From Candidatus Omnitrophota bacterium (GTDB lineage: Bacteria > Omnitrophota > Gorgyraeia > Zapsychrales > Fredricksoniimonadaceae), in NCBI GenBank assembly GCA_017987425.1, contig JAGNTT010000007.1, positions 1-28,516 of the forward strand: DNA of 28,516 bases, given 5' to 3'. The position numbers and the translations under genes were made by a program. The notes below the pieces were generated by a model that was not told the origin of the DNA, searched no databases, and saw only the letters and a list, made by a program, of their open reading frames with translations. This document shows, in pieces, positions 22,037 to 28,516 of the stretch; the stretch's first letter is position 1; every line of letters starts with the position of its first letter.

Positions 22037-22741
22037 CTATTTCTTCTTGTAAGGCGTGCGTCCTTTGACATCCGGATACAATCCCTGGCACGGATCGGAC
22101 TGCCAATACTCTTTGGTATCCAAATCCATAATGGTCAAACGTCCGCTCCAGCCGGCGCCGGTGTCAACCGCCCAAACATTGCACAAATGCAGCGGCTTAT
22201 CCACATGAAAAATCAGCGTCGGCGTATGTCCGAGAAATATCTCCTTGAACCCGCCGAATTTGTACGATGAATCGGCATTATGTTTCTGAAACGCCTCGAC
22301 GATAAGCTTGCGGTCCCAGATCAGCAATTCAGGATCCTGATCAGTCAGAGGCTTACTCGCATCCAGACCCGCATGAACGAAGAGCCGGCCGTCTTCATGC
22401 ATATACCGAGGGGCTTTCTCAAAAAACTCCACGTGCGCAGGCGGCATCGGCGAATTCTCATAAGAAATCAATGTGTTGTTGCCGCCCTGCGCAAACCAAA
22501 CCTCATGCACGGCGCCTGTCTTGGCCCAGCTTAATGTCCATGCATCGTGATTACCCAGAACGTAAACCAGGTTTTTAACCTTCAGAAGCTCATCGACGCA
22601 TTCCTTCACCTGTGTCCAGCCGTCGCACACGTCGCCGAGAGCGATCAAACGGTCTTTCTCGCGGTCAAAACCCGAACGTTCAAAACACTGAAGTAAAGCT
22701 TTGTAAGCGCCGTGAATATCACCGACGACAAATGTTCTCAC
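22037..22741 (-). CDS. calcineurin-like metallophosphatase (PP-type serine/threonine phosphatase family)
   Basis: A 234-residue two-metal phosphatase with GDIHGAY (8-14), LGDVCDGWTQ (35-44) and LGNHDAWTLSW (61-71), the consecutive motifs of bacterial PrpA/PrpE and Ap4A-type phosphatases. Later EIFLGHTPTLIF and AVDTGAGWSGRLTIMDLDT give the remaining His ligands and the usual C-terminal strands. The substrate (phosphoprotein or dinucleotide polyphosphate) cannot be read from sequence. The start is GTG at 22741, overlapping the ABC-gene stop by 4 bases, with GAGGAG 8 bases upstream. Confidence 0.9.
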   Translation of the reverse strand: MRTFVVGDIHGAYKALLQCFERSGFDREKDRLIALGDVCDGWTQVKECVDELLKVKNLVYVLGNHDAWTLSWAKTGAVHEVWFAQGGNNTLISYENSPMPPAHVEFFEKAPRYMHEDGRLFVHAGLDASKPLTDQDPELLIWDRKLIVEAFQKHNADSSYKFGGFKEIFLGHTPTLIFHVDKPLHLCNVWAVDTGAGWSGRLTIMDLDTKEYWQSDPCQGLYPDVKGRTPYKKK

Positions 22742-23511
22742 TTTAGAATCTCCTCATTCTTAAAGAAACTCTTAGGAATTTCCAGAATTTTCTCCATCAC
22801 ATTCTTTTGAAAAACCTGTTCTCTTTTTCCCTGTGCAGCCGCGCGTCCGTCTTTAATCAGCAAACCGTGCGTAAAAAAAGGACGCACATCCTCGACATGG
22901 TGGGTCACCATAATAATCTGCGGACCTCCCTTGCGCCGGGCCAGTCCTTCGATCAAATCGTACGTACGGGCCCGGGTACAGATGTCCAGATGCGAGAACG
23001 GCTCATCCAGAATCAGAATTTCCGACTGGTGCACCATGGCGCGCGCGAGCGCGGCCCTGATCTGCTGTCCCGACGAAAGATTTCCGAAAGGCGAACGCAA
23101 AAACGGAATACATCCAAAAAGCTTCGCCTCTTTTCGGATGCGGTTGTCGAGTTCCTTCGATACATTTCCAAAAAATCCGATCGAAGAATCTTCACCGGAG
23201 GCAATGACGTCATACACCGGAACCGACGGACGGATTCGCTTGAGAACCCACGGCGCGATAAAACCGATGCGTTTTCTTAAATCGGGAAGAAACACACGGC
23301 CGAATTTCTCACCCAAAACAAACACTTCGCCTTTTTGCGGCCACAGATACCCGAGCACGATCTCAAGAAGAGTGGTCTTGCCCGAGCCGTTATTACCCAT
23401 CAAAAACCAGTGCTCACCCCGGCGCGTGGTCCAACTGACGTCTTTGAGCACGCGTTTACCGCCGCGGATGATGGACACATTCTTAATACAGATTAAACCA
23501 TCTTCTGACAT
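22738..23511 (-). CDS. stand-alone ABC ATPase (YlmA/ModF-like)
   Basis: A 257-residue ABC nucleotide-binding domain: Walker A GNNGSGKTT (39-47), signature LSSGQ (145-149), Walker B ILILDEP (165-171) and switch His204 (VTHHVEDV). No membrane segment is fused and no permease gene is adjacent. The insert LPDLRKRIGFIAPWVLKRI and the WxFLMGNNGSGKTTLLEIVLGYLWP style match the YlmA/ModF (PhrA) group, whose members are often not transport subunits. Function is therefore uncertain. It overlaps the phosphatase gene by 4 bases and is divergent from sixA. Confidence 0.9.
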   Translation of the reverse strand: MSEDGLICIKNVSIIRGGKRVLKDVSWTTRRGEHWFLMGNNGSGKTTLLEIVLGYLWPQKGEVFVLGEKFGRVFLPDLRKRIGFIAPWVLKRIRPSVPVYDVIASGEDSSIGFFGNVSKELDNRIRKEAKLFGCIPFLRSPFGNLSSGQQIRAALARAMVHQSEILILDEPFSHLDICTRARTYDLIEGLARRKGGPQIIMVTHHVEDVRPFFTHGLLIKDGRAAAQGKREQVFQKNVMEKILEIPKSFFKNEEILK

Positions 23512-23530
23512 AATTCTGCATGACCTTGCC

Positions 23531-23559
23531 TTGCCAACATAAAAGCAATCCGTTAAGAT
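23531..23559 (+). promoter_or_regulatory. sigma-70-like promoter of sixA
   Basis: TTGCCA (23531-23536), 17-base spacer, TAAGAT (23554-23559). Transcription would start near 23566, 27 bases before the sixA ATG, which has a GGAGAG ribosome site. Confidence 0.58.
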
Positions 23560-23592
23560 GTAATTATTATTACTGATTTTTGGAGAGAAACC

Positions 23593-24096
23593 ATGAAAAC
23601 CCTTCTTATTTTACGGCACGCCAAATCCAGCTGGGATGACGCATCCTTAACAGATCACGAACGTCCGCTCAATCCGCGCGGACTCAAAACCGCGCCTCTC
23701 ATGGGTGCATTGCTTAAATCCAATAAACTTGTTCCGGACATTATCCTATCATCCACCGCACTGCGCGCGGTCGAGACCGCCCGGCTCGTCGCCAAATCCG
23801 CCGAATTCAATAAAAAAATTCCCGCGGTTGCCAGTCTTTATCCGGGAGATCCCATTTCCTACATTGAAACATTAAAAACACAAACCTCGGCGCAAAGCAT
23901 TATGGTCATCGGTCACAATCCGGGCCTCGAAGACCTCGTCTATACGCTGACCGGACACAAGCACGATCTGCCGACCGCCGCGCTCGCGCATGTGCAATTG
24001 CCCATCGGACATTGGTCCCAACTGACGCCTAAAACCAAAGGAACTCTGGTGGACATCTTTCGACCCAAAGAAATTTTCAAGGAACTGTCTGAATAA
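23593..24096 (+). CDS. sixA: phosphohistidine phosphatase SixA family
   Basis: A 167-residue histidine phosphatase. The RHG-type motif is LRHAKSSWDD with nucleophile His9 and Arg8; Arg58 (TALRAVET) and His108 (IGHNPG) complete the phosphate pocket. SixA in E. coli removes phosphate from histidine phosphotransfer sites (the ArcB Hpt domain, and NPr of the nitrogen PTS). A stand-alone Hpt protein is encoded elsewhere in this window, so a functional link is conceivable but not shown. GGAGAG lies 7 bases before the ATG. The gene ends against fold-back element D, with a convergent DUF819 gene beyond it. Confidence 0.92.
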   Translation: MKTLLILRHAKSSWDDASLTDHERPLNPRGLKTAPLMGALLKSNKLVPDIILSSTALRAVETARLVAKSAEFNKKIPAVASLYPGDPISYIETLKTQTSAQSIMVIGHNPGLEDLVYTLTGHKHDLPTAALAHVQLPIGHWSQLTPKTKGTLVDIFRPKEIFKELSE

Positions 24097-24104
24097 TCGC
24101 ACAG

Positions 24105-24164
24105 GGATCGGTGGTCAGTGATCAGTAATACATTTCTGACCACTGAGCCCTGATCACTGACCAC
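24105..24164. repeat. fold-back element D, 7-base words (GGTCAGT), between convergent genes
   Basis: Left arm 24105-24126 on the plus strand reads GATCGGT GGTCAGT, then GATCAGT. Right arm 24136-24164 on the minus strand reads GGTCAGT GATCAGG, then GCTCAGT GGTCAGA. GTGGTCAGTGATCA (24111-24124) and TGATCACTGACCAC (24151-24164) form a perfect 14-pair stem, and the internal copy at 24136-24144 offers a second register. It fills the space between the sixA stop (24096) and the DUF819 stop (24165). It may stop transcription in both directions, although no T tract is present. Confidence 0.87.
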
Positions 24165-25328
24165 TTAAATCACCATCCGGCATAATTGTCCCGCCAGAAT
24201 TCCCATGTAAGTCCCGACGATATTTCCCAGAATAGCCAGCAAAAGCCCGACAGAGGCGAATCCCGGTTGATAAAGTTCGGCCACGATGGATGCGGAGGCG
24301 ACCCCGCCGACATTCGCCTGGCTGGCCGCGGCAACAAGAAACATCGGCGCGCGGATAAGACGTGCGACCCCAATCATCACCGCCCCGTGGATCAGCATGA
24401 TCATCACCCCGGCCAGAATCAGGACCGCCGTCGATCCGATGTCCGTCAAACTCGCCTTGGCACCGATCGAGGTCAAAACAAAATACAAAAGCCAATAGCC
24501 GATCGTCATTGAACCGTTGCGTTCCAGTTTTCTTAACGGTGTCATGGAACACAAAATCCCTAAGACGGAAACGGTGATCACGGTCCACGCAAACGGCGCG
24601 ATCACATCTTTAATGACGGGCAAAAATTTTGCGATCGATTGGGCGATGACGCTCGCGGCCATCGCCAGAGCAATAATCAGTACGGTCTTAAAGACACTCC
24701 AGCTTTGACCGCCGACCTGGGCTGCCACCGCTTTGCGGCTCAATTCATCCAGAATACGTCTATCCGCGTTATTCCATCGGTCAAACGCGGCCTGCCTGCC
24801 GACGAGCGCTACCAGCATTCCCATCCACGCGTACGGCACGACCGTGTCGACAACCACCATCGGCAGAAATACGGAGTCCGGGGTACCAAGAGCTTCTTTC
24901 ACAGCGATCATGTTGGCGCTTCCCCCCGTCCACGATCCGCACAATGCACCGAAGCCGGACCAGAACTGCACACCCGTCCATTCTTTGAAAATAAAAAACA
25001 CCAACGGGGCCGCCAGCACAACGGCTGCACTGCCGGCAAAAAACATAATGAGCGCCGGCCTTCCCAGACTGAATATCGCGCGGATATCGACAGATATCAG
25101 CAACAAAAACAAACACGCCGGAAGAAACCAGTTGGATATTTGTGAATAGACAGGACTTTTAGGATCGATGATTCCAAAAGTTGACGCCAGCATGGGAAGG
25201 AAATAAATCCAGAACAGCGACGGGATCACATCAAAATATTTTTTAAAACGAGGAAGAGAGGAAATCCACAGAACAAAACATTCAATACCGATCAGAACTC
25301 CCGCCAGCGCCCACGGATTACGGATCAT
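24165..25328 (-). CDS. DUF819 family integral membrane protein
   Basis: A 387-residue protein with about ten hydrophobic helices. Family-like features are IPSLFWIYFLPMLASTFGII near the N-terminus, GFGALCGSWTGGSANMIAVKEAL (around 122-144) and the closing SQANVGGVASASIVAELYQPGFASVGLLLAILGNIVGTY. The two Gly/Ser-rich re-entrant-like segments resemble those of secondary transporters. Substrate unknown. AAGGAG lies 5 bases before the ATG. It converges with sixA and is preceded by the phosphoesterase operon running in the same direction, 45 bases upstream. Confidence 0.9.
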   Translation of the reverse strand: MIRNPWALAGVLIGIECFVLWISSLPRFKKYFDVIPSLFWIYFLPMLASTFGIIDPKSPVYSQISNWFLPACLFLLLISVDIRAIFSLGRPALIMFFAGSAAVVLAAPLVFFIFKEWTGVQFWSGFGALCGSWTGGSANMIAVKEALGTPDSVFLPMVVVDTVVPYAWMGMLVALVGRQAAFDRWNNADRRILDELSRKAVAAQVGGQSWSVFKTVLIIALAMAASVIAQSIAKFLPVIKDVIAPFAWTVITVSVLGILCSMTPLRKLERNGSMTIGYWLLYFVLTSIGAKASLTDIGSTAVLILAGVMIMLIHGAVMIGVARLIRAPMFLVAAASQANVGGVASASIVAELYQPGFASVGLLLAILGNIVGTYMGILAGQLCRMVI

Positions 25329-25373
25329 ACAGCTCCTTAATTACGCATTCGACTCACGGTTCATCTCGCGTCC

Positions 25374-26195
25374 TCAGATGCTGACATGAAAAGTCGCAAT
25401 TTCCGGACGCGCGTTTAAACGAAGCGGTAAAAGACTTGTTCCGATACCGCGGGAAACGTACATCGGCGCCGGAATCTCATCGCGGTACCAGCCCCGCATA
25501 TACCTCCCGCTCCCCGGCGCTACAACCGGAATATAACCCAATAAATTGACCTGCCCGCCGTGGGTATGACCTGAAAGAATGACATCCATCTGCGGAGGAC
25601 CGATCAGCTGGCGGAACATAAAGTCACGATATTCGGGACAATGATTGAGCACGATGTGATAATCGTTTTCTTGAAAATTACGCAACGCTGTCTTGATGTC
25701 CGCGTTACCGCCGATAAAATCGTCGATCCCTGTCACCAGGACTCTCTTCCCTTTCACAGGATAAATCTCGCAATCATTGACGAGCAAACGGCAATTATTT
25801 TGCGCGTAAATATTCTCCAGCTCTTTTAAATCCACTTTTCCCCAATACTCCCAGTTACCGAGAATGGCGGCTTTTGGAATATCATGATCGATCAGACTTA
25901 AAAACTTATCTAAGTGCGGTAAAAATTGCGGCCCCTCGATGGAATCCCCCGTAATGAGGACAAGATCGGGCTTGGCCTGGTTGATTTTGACGGCTGCCTC
26001 TGTCAGAGAATGATCGACACCTTTGAGATGTAAATCGGAAACCTGGATAAAACTAAATGGTGTACCTCCACTCGCCCGCGGCGCTAAAGAGAATTTCGGC
26101 CACTCGAGCCATTTCGGTTCAAAGAAATAAGCATCGGCCATAGTGGCGGCGATAATACCGCGCATTCCCCAAAGAATGAAATCACGACGTTTCAT
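25374..26195 (-). CDS. YkuE/YaeI-like metallophosphoesterase with twin-arginine start
   Basis: A 273-residue calcineurin-like phosphoesterase. The N-terminus MKRRDFILWGMRGIIAAT resembles a Tat signal (RRDFI) with a short hydrophobic stretch, so export is possible. Motifs are QVSDLHLKG (52-60), ITGDSIEG (81-88), LGNWEYW (112-118), LNHCPEY (183-189) and SGHTHGGQ (208-215). The usual GNHD/E His is Trp here, with the rest of the two-metal site intact. Relatives act on the cell envelope or lipid A precursors. It overlaps the epimerase gene by 4 bases and so belongs to the murein-peptide unit. Confidence 0.88.
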   Translation of the reverse strand: MKRRDFILWGMRGIIAATMADAYFFEPKWLEWPKFSLAPRASGGTPFSFIQVSDLHLKGVDHSLTEAAVKINQAKPDLVLITGDSIEGPQFLPHLDKFLSLIDHDIPKAAILGNWEYWGKVDLKELENIYAQNNCRLLVNDCEIYPVKGKRVLVTGIDDFIGGNADIKTALRNFQENDYHIVLNHCPEYRDFMFRQLIGPPQMDVILSGHTHGGQVNLLGYIPVVAPGSGRYMRGWYRDEIPAPMYVSRGIGTSLLPLRLNARPEIATFHVSI

Positions 26196-27253
26196 AATTT
26201 CACCCCGATTCCGGGGCCGGAACGTTGCAGATCATAGACGCCCTTATTGCTTAGTAAAGGATTCTTTCCGACGGCGCCTTTTATAAAGAACGGCGTGTCG
26301 AGATCGATGAAATCAAAACAGCCCAAACCCGCGGCCATGTGCGCGGAAGCGGTCATGGCCAGAGACGTTTCCATCATCCCTCCCGCCATAAGTCCGATTC
26401 CATTGGCTCTGGCGAGAAGAGCGATCTCCCGCGATTCAAAAATTCCGGTCTTCATCGTTTTGATATTGATGACCTGCGCCGCTTTCTTTCTGATAATAGT
26501 TGCGGCTTCGCTCAGGGACCGCGCGCTTTCATCCGCACAGACGGGAACCTTGCATTCGCGTGTGACTTGCATCAGACCATCGAAATCATCCCGGTGAACG
26601 GGCTGTTCGATCAGCTGCGGAAGGACACCGTCTTTAGCGATTGTTTTAAGGAAACGCAGCGTCTGCCCGGCGCTGTATCCCTGGTTTGCATCAAGATAAA
26701 TCGCCGAACGCGGCGCCAGCTTTTTCACAGCCAGAACACGCTTCACGTCCAAATCTTCATCCCGGCCGATCTTGATCTTGAATGCGCGAAAACCCTGTTT
26801 ATAAAATCTCTTAACAGATTCTTCGGTTTCTTTTAGTTCGGCGATTACGATGGTGATGTCAGAAGCGAGCTGTTTGGGTTTGGAACCGAAGAATTTCCAG
26901 AGCGGCATTTTCCAGCTGCGGGTCAGGGCATCCACAAGCGCCGTTTCAATGGCAGCCAGCGCGCATGTGTTCTTTGATAGACGTTCATGCAGTTCGCCGG
27001 AGAGATTCAGATAATCGTCCGCGTCGCGGCCGATGAGCGCGGGCCCGACTTGTTCGAGATTGCGGCGTGTTTCATCGACGGTCTCGCCGGTAATGTGCGT
27101 CGCAACCGCCGCTTCGCCGTAACCTTTGGAACCATCGGCAAGCGTCAGCGAAAAAAGAACATTCTCAAGCGAGTCATGAGTTCCGAGCGCCGTGCGAAAA
27201 GGCTGGATCAACTCCGCGCGCAAAATCGAGACTGAACAGTCCTTAATGATCAT
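26192..27253 (-). CDS. dipeptide epimerase (L-Ala-D/L-Glu epimerase, enolase superfamily)
   Basis: A 353-residue enolase-superfamily protein. The capping domain (1 to about 125) is followed by a barrel with AFKIKIG (Lys159, Lys161), metal ligands Asp188 (YLDANQGY), Glu216 (LIEQPV) and Asp241 (CADES), and the second base Lys265 (NIKTMKTG). A D-x-D near the end (DLDTP, 317-319) matches the element that binds the dipeptide amino group in characterised L-Ala-D/L-Glu epimerases. These enzymes recycle murein peptides by converting L-Ala-D-Glu to L-Ala-L-Glu. Spacing of the metal ligands and second Lys agrees with B. subtilis YkfB. It is linked by 4-base overlaps to the C40 peptidase upstream and the phosphoesterase downstream. 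Confidence 0.9.
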   Translation of the reverse strand: MIIKDCSVSILRAELIQPFRTALGTHDSLENVLFSLTLADGSKGYGEAAVATHITGETVDETRRNLEQVGPALIGRDADDYLNLSGELHERLSKNTCALAAIETALVDALTRSWKMPLWKFFGSKPKQLASDITIVIAELKETEESVKRFYKQGFRAFKIKIGRDEDLDVKRVLAVKKLAPRSAIYLDANQGYSAGQTLRFLKTIAKDGVLPQLIEQPVHRDDFDGLMQVTRECKVPVCADESARSLSEAATIIRKKAAQVINIKTMKTGIFESREIALLARANGIGLMAGGMMETSLAMTASAHMAAGLGCFDFIDLDTPFFIKGAVGKNPLLSNKGVYDLQRSGPGIGVKL

Positions 27254-28516
27254 TTGGAAAAAATCCTGATTCCCGTCAGGCGTTTCATCAGCGATCCTTT
27301 TTTGGAACCTTCTCCCAGCTCAAGATCACTGACAGCCACACGGTTGATGACGCGCACGCGATCTTCATCGCCGGCGGATTCACGATATGCCCACACCGCA
27401 TGGATGGCATAAGGCCTGTTATCGATCATACCAAGATACAGCATGATGTGCCCCTTCATCGTCAGGATTGAAACACCGGGAACCGCTTTAGGAAAGAATT
27501 CCGCTCTCGGCTTCTGTGGGCCGGGCAGATTATCGAAAACCGTAATCTCGGTGCCGACTTTGGACTGGTCTTTGGAGTCTCTCGGCAGATCGATGCCGAC
27601 GGTCGAAAAAATTTCCTGCAGAAAACGCGAACAATCCTGTTCACCGTACATGCCGCCCCAGCCGTAAGGCTCATTGAGCAGTTTGAACGCCTGCTTATAA
27701 ATTGTGCGGGCCGTGTACGGTAAAAATCCGTCGCTGATATCGCTTTTGTCGATATAAGCCGTCCCGAAGGCAAATCGTCCGTCGCTGCGGCGAGTAGGAA
27801 CCCGGACTGCCGTGACACCCGCGGTCTCCTGCTTCTTCTCTTTCGGAAAGCGCGCGCCCATCTGAACATGCTGTTCAAACAAACTGAGCTTGGCGTCGCT
27901 GAAAAGGTCGACTTTCGGGTTGACCGCCACAACCCATTTTTCCGCCGATAAAAACTCTTCAATATCTTTTAGTGCGCATAAAGCAATGTCGTCGGCCTTC
28001 ACCCATCCATCGCTCACAGGACCAAAGGTATAGAACCATTGGCTGTCGAAACTTTTGTGCAGGATTATAACCGGTGTGGCAATTTCGAGGGAACTGTTCT
28101 GAAGATAATCAAAATCAAAGTCTCCCGGCTGTTCATAGAGTCCTTCCCTAGTGGGCAGAAAACGCTGGGCCGTATAACGCAGCACGAATCCGAATTGCGG
28201 TTCAATCACTGACGGAACCGATGTCATATTCATATCGCTGGCGCGGTCCTGGAAAAACATTTCAGAGGCGGGTTCCCCGCTCTCAACAAAATATCCTTTG
28301 GCTTTGATCTCGTCAAAACCGGTCCGTAAATTCTCAAGCAATTCCTCACCGGAAAAAGTTTCCGGCAGCTGAGTGAAATCCTTGACCTGTTTTACTTTCG
28401 TACGGACGCTTTTATTGAATTCCGCAACTGCCTCGGCGGTCATGATGACCTCATCGGGCGACGGATGGCGGCTGATCCAGAAACCTGGCGTTTCCATCGC
28501 TGATGTGGTGTTGGCA
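27250..28516 (-). CDS. SH3/NlpC-P60 (C40) murein peptidase, N-terminus beyond the window edge
   Basis: At least 422 codons of a YkfC-like gamma-D-glutamyl dipeptidase. The N-terminal domain (FWISRHPSPDEVIMTAEAVAEFN) and a middle bacterial SH3 region (ETAGVTAVRVPTRRSDGRFAFG) precede the C40 domain, which has the catalytic Cys in GEQDCSRFLQEIFSTVGIDLPR and His residues in MKGHIMLYLG and YAIHAVWAY. An ATG exists at 28497, but the frame stays open to the window edge and the family normally begins with a signal peptide before the FWISRHP segment. The gene is therefore marked partial. The product should cut the L-Ala-D-Glu bond region of murein tripeptides outside the membrane and feed the epimerase encoded next. 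Confidence 0.88.
   Translation of the reverse strand, partial: ANTTSAMETPGFWISRHPSPDEVIMTAEAVAEFNKSVRTKVKQVKDFTQLPETFSGEELLENLRTGFDEIKAKGYFVESGEPASEMFFQDRASDMNMTSVPSVIEPQFGFVLRYTAQRFLPTREGLYEQPGDFDFDYLQNSSLEIATPVIILHKSFDSQWFYTFGPVSDGWVKADDIALCALKDIEEFLSAEKWVVAVNPKVDLFSDAKLSLFEQHVQMGARFPKEKKQETAGVTAVRVPTRRSDGRFAFGTAYIDKSDISDGFLPYTARTIYKQAFKLLNEPYGWGGMYGEQDCSRFLQEIFSTVGIDLPRDSKDQSKVGTEITVFDNLPGPQKPRAEFFPKAVPGVSILTMKGHIMLYLGMIDNRPYAIHAVWAYRESAGDEDRVRVINRVAVSDLELGEGSKKGSLMKRLTGIRIFSK

Noticed and set aside
22931..23542. Plus-strand frame of 203 codons opposite the ABC ATPase
   Set aside because: Antisense shadow; the minus frame carries all ABC motifs.
7465..24164. CRISPR-like repeats from the short-word arrays
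   Set aside because: Words are 7-8 bases with no unique spacers between them and are arranged as inverted arms; no cas gene is present.
25839..25866. GNWEYW in the YkuE-like phosphoesterase as evidence of an inactive enzyme
   Set aside because: All other metal-site motifs are intact and this variant looks familiar for the subgroup, so inactivity is not supported; kept only as a note.

Overview
The window carries about 35 protein genes, one of them a decayed gene, packed mostly on the minus strand, with many 4-base stop/start overlaps. There is no rRNA, tRNA, CRISPR array, transposase or phage gene. Lipoprotein signals, a lipoyl synthase, a DUF3568-type lipoprotein, GT-C type membrane proteins and a cytosolic hybrid kinase suggest a Gram-negative, uncultivated lineage. 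The PVC/Omnitrophota group is my best guess, but this is an inference from gene style and not a marker-based placement. Shine-Dalgarno sites of the AAGGAG type and TTGnnn/TATAAT promoters are easy to see, so ordinary sigma-70-like expression is likely.

Layout. 1-1783 (minus): a class I aminotransferase cut by the window edge, coupled to a membrane-anchored coiled-coil protein with a PEQPSE-repeat tail. 1908-6721 (minus): a small membrane protein, a triple-PAS hybrid histidine kinase, a stand-alone Hpt protein and a TMTC-like membrane protein with TPRs. 6748-11344 (minus): from a promoter at about 11400, a Gfo/Idh/MocA oxidoreductase, a left-handed-helix acetyltransferase, a DPM1-like glycosyltransferase, an RlmB-type methyltransferase, an HD-domain protein and an M48 lipoprotein peptidase. 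11571-13345 (plus): a small membrane protein and a polytopic GT-C-like protein, divergent from the previous block and closed by a bidirectional terminator. 13426-14508 (minus): ybaB, a 77-residue unknown and greA, behind a leader that carries its own promoter and terminator. 14684-18615 (minus): trxA, panD, def, lipA, a UPF0104 membrane protein, a NYN nuclease-like protein and yggT, apparently one housekeeping operon with a clear promoter. 18751-20654: a DUF3568 lipoprotein (minus) divergent from a broken polysaccharide deacetylase (plus). 20658-23511 (minus): an ABC ATPase, a PP-type phosphatase, a REC-only regulator and a trypsin-like protease with LysM. 23593-24096 (plus): SixA. 24165-28516 (minus): a DUF819 membrane protein, then a murein-peptide recycling set (C40 peptidase cut by the edge, dipeptide epimerase, YkuE-like phosphoesterase).

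The most unusual structure is not a gene. Four intergenic spaces (about 7465-7575, 10229-10322, 18224-18294, 24105-24164) each hold a fold-back element. One arm is a run of near-identical 7- or 8-base words and the other arm is the reverse complement of a similar run. The word differs completely between the four places while the architecture, and the position directly after a stop codon, stay the same. They resemble the heptanucleotide STRR repeats of filamentous cyanobacteria in word length, but here they are organised as hairpins. Two of them have altered the 5' ends of genes: one supplies the start codon and first codons of the M48 lipoprotein, and another creates a false upstream start for the acetyltransferase. 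A second regulatory candidate is the ybaB leader, where a good promoter is followed about 40 bases later by a complete intrinsic terminator placed before the gene. This could be an attenuator or a small RNA.
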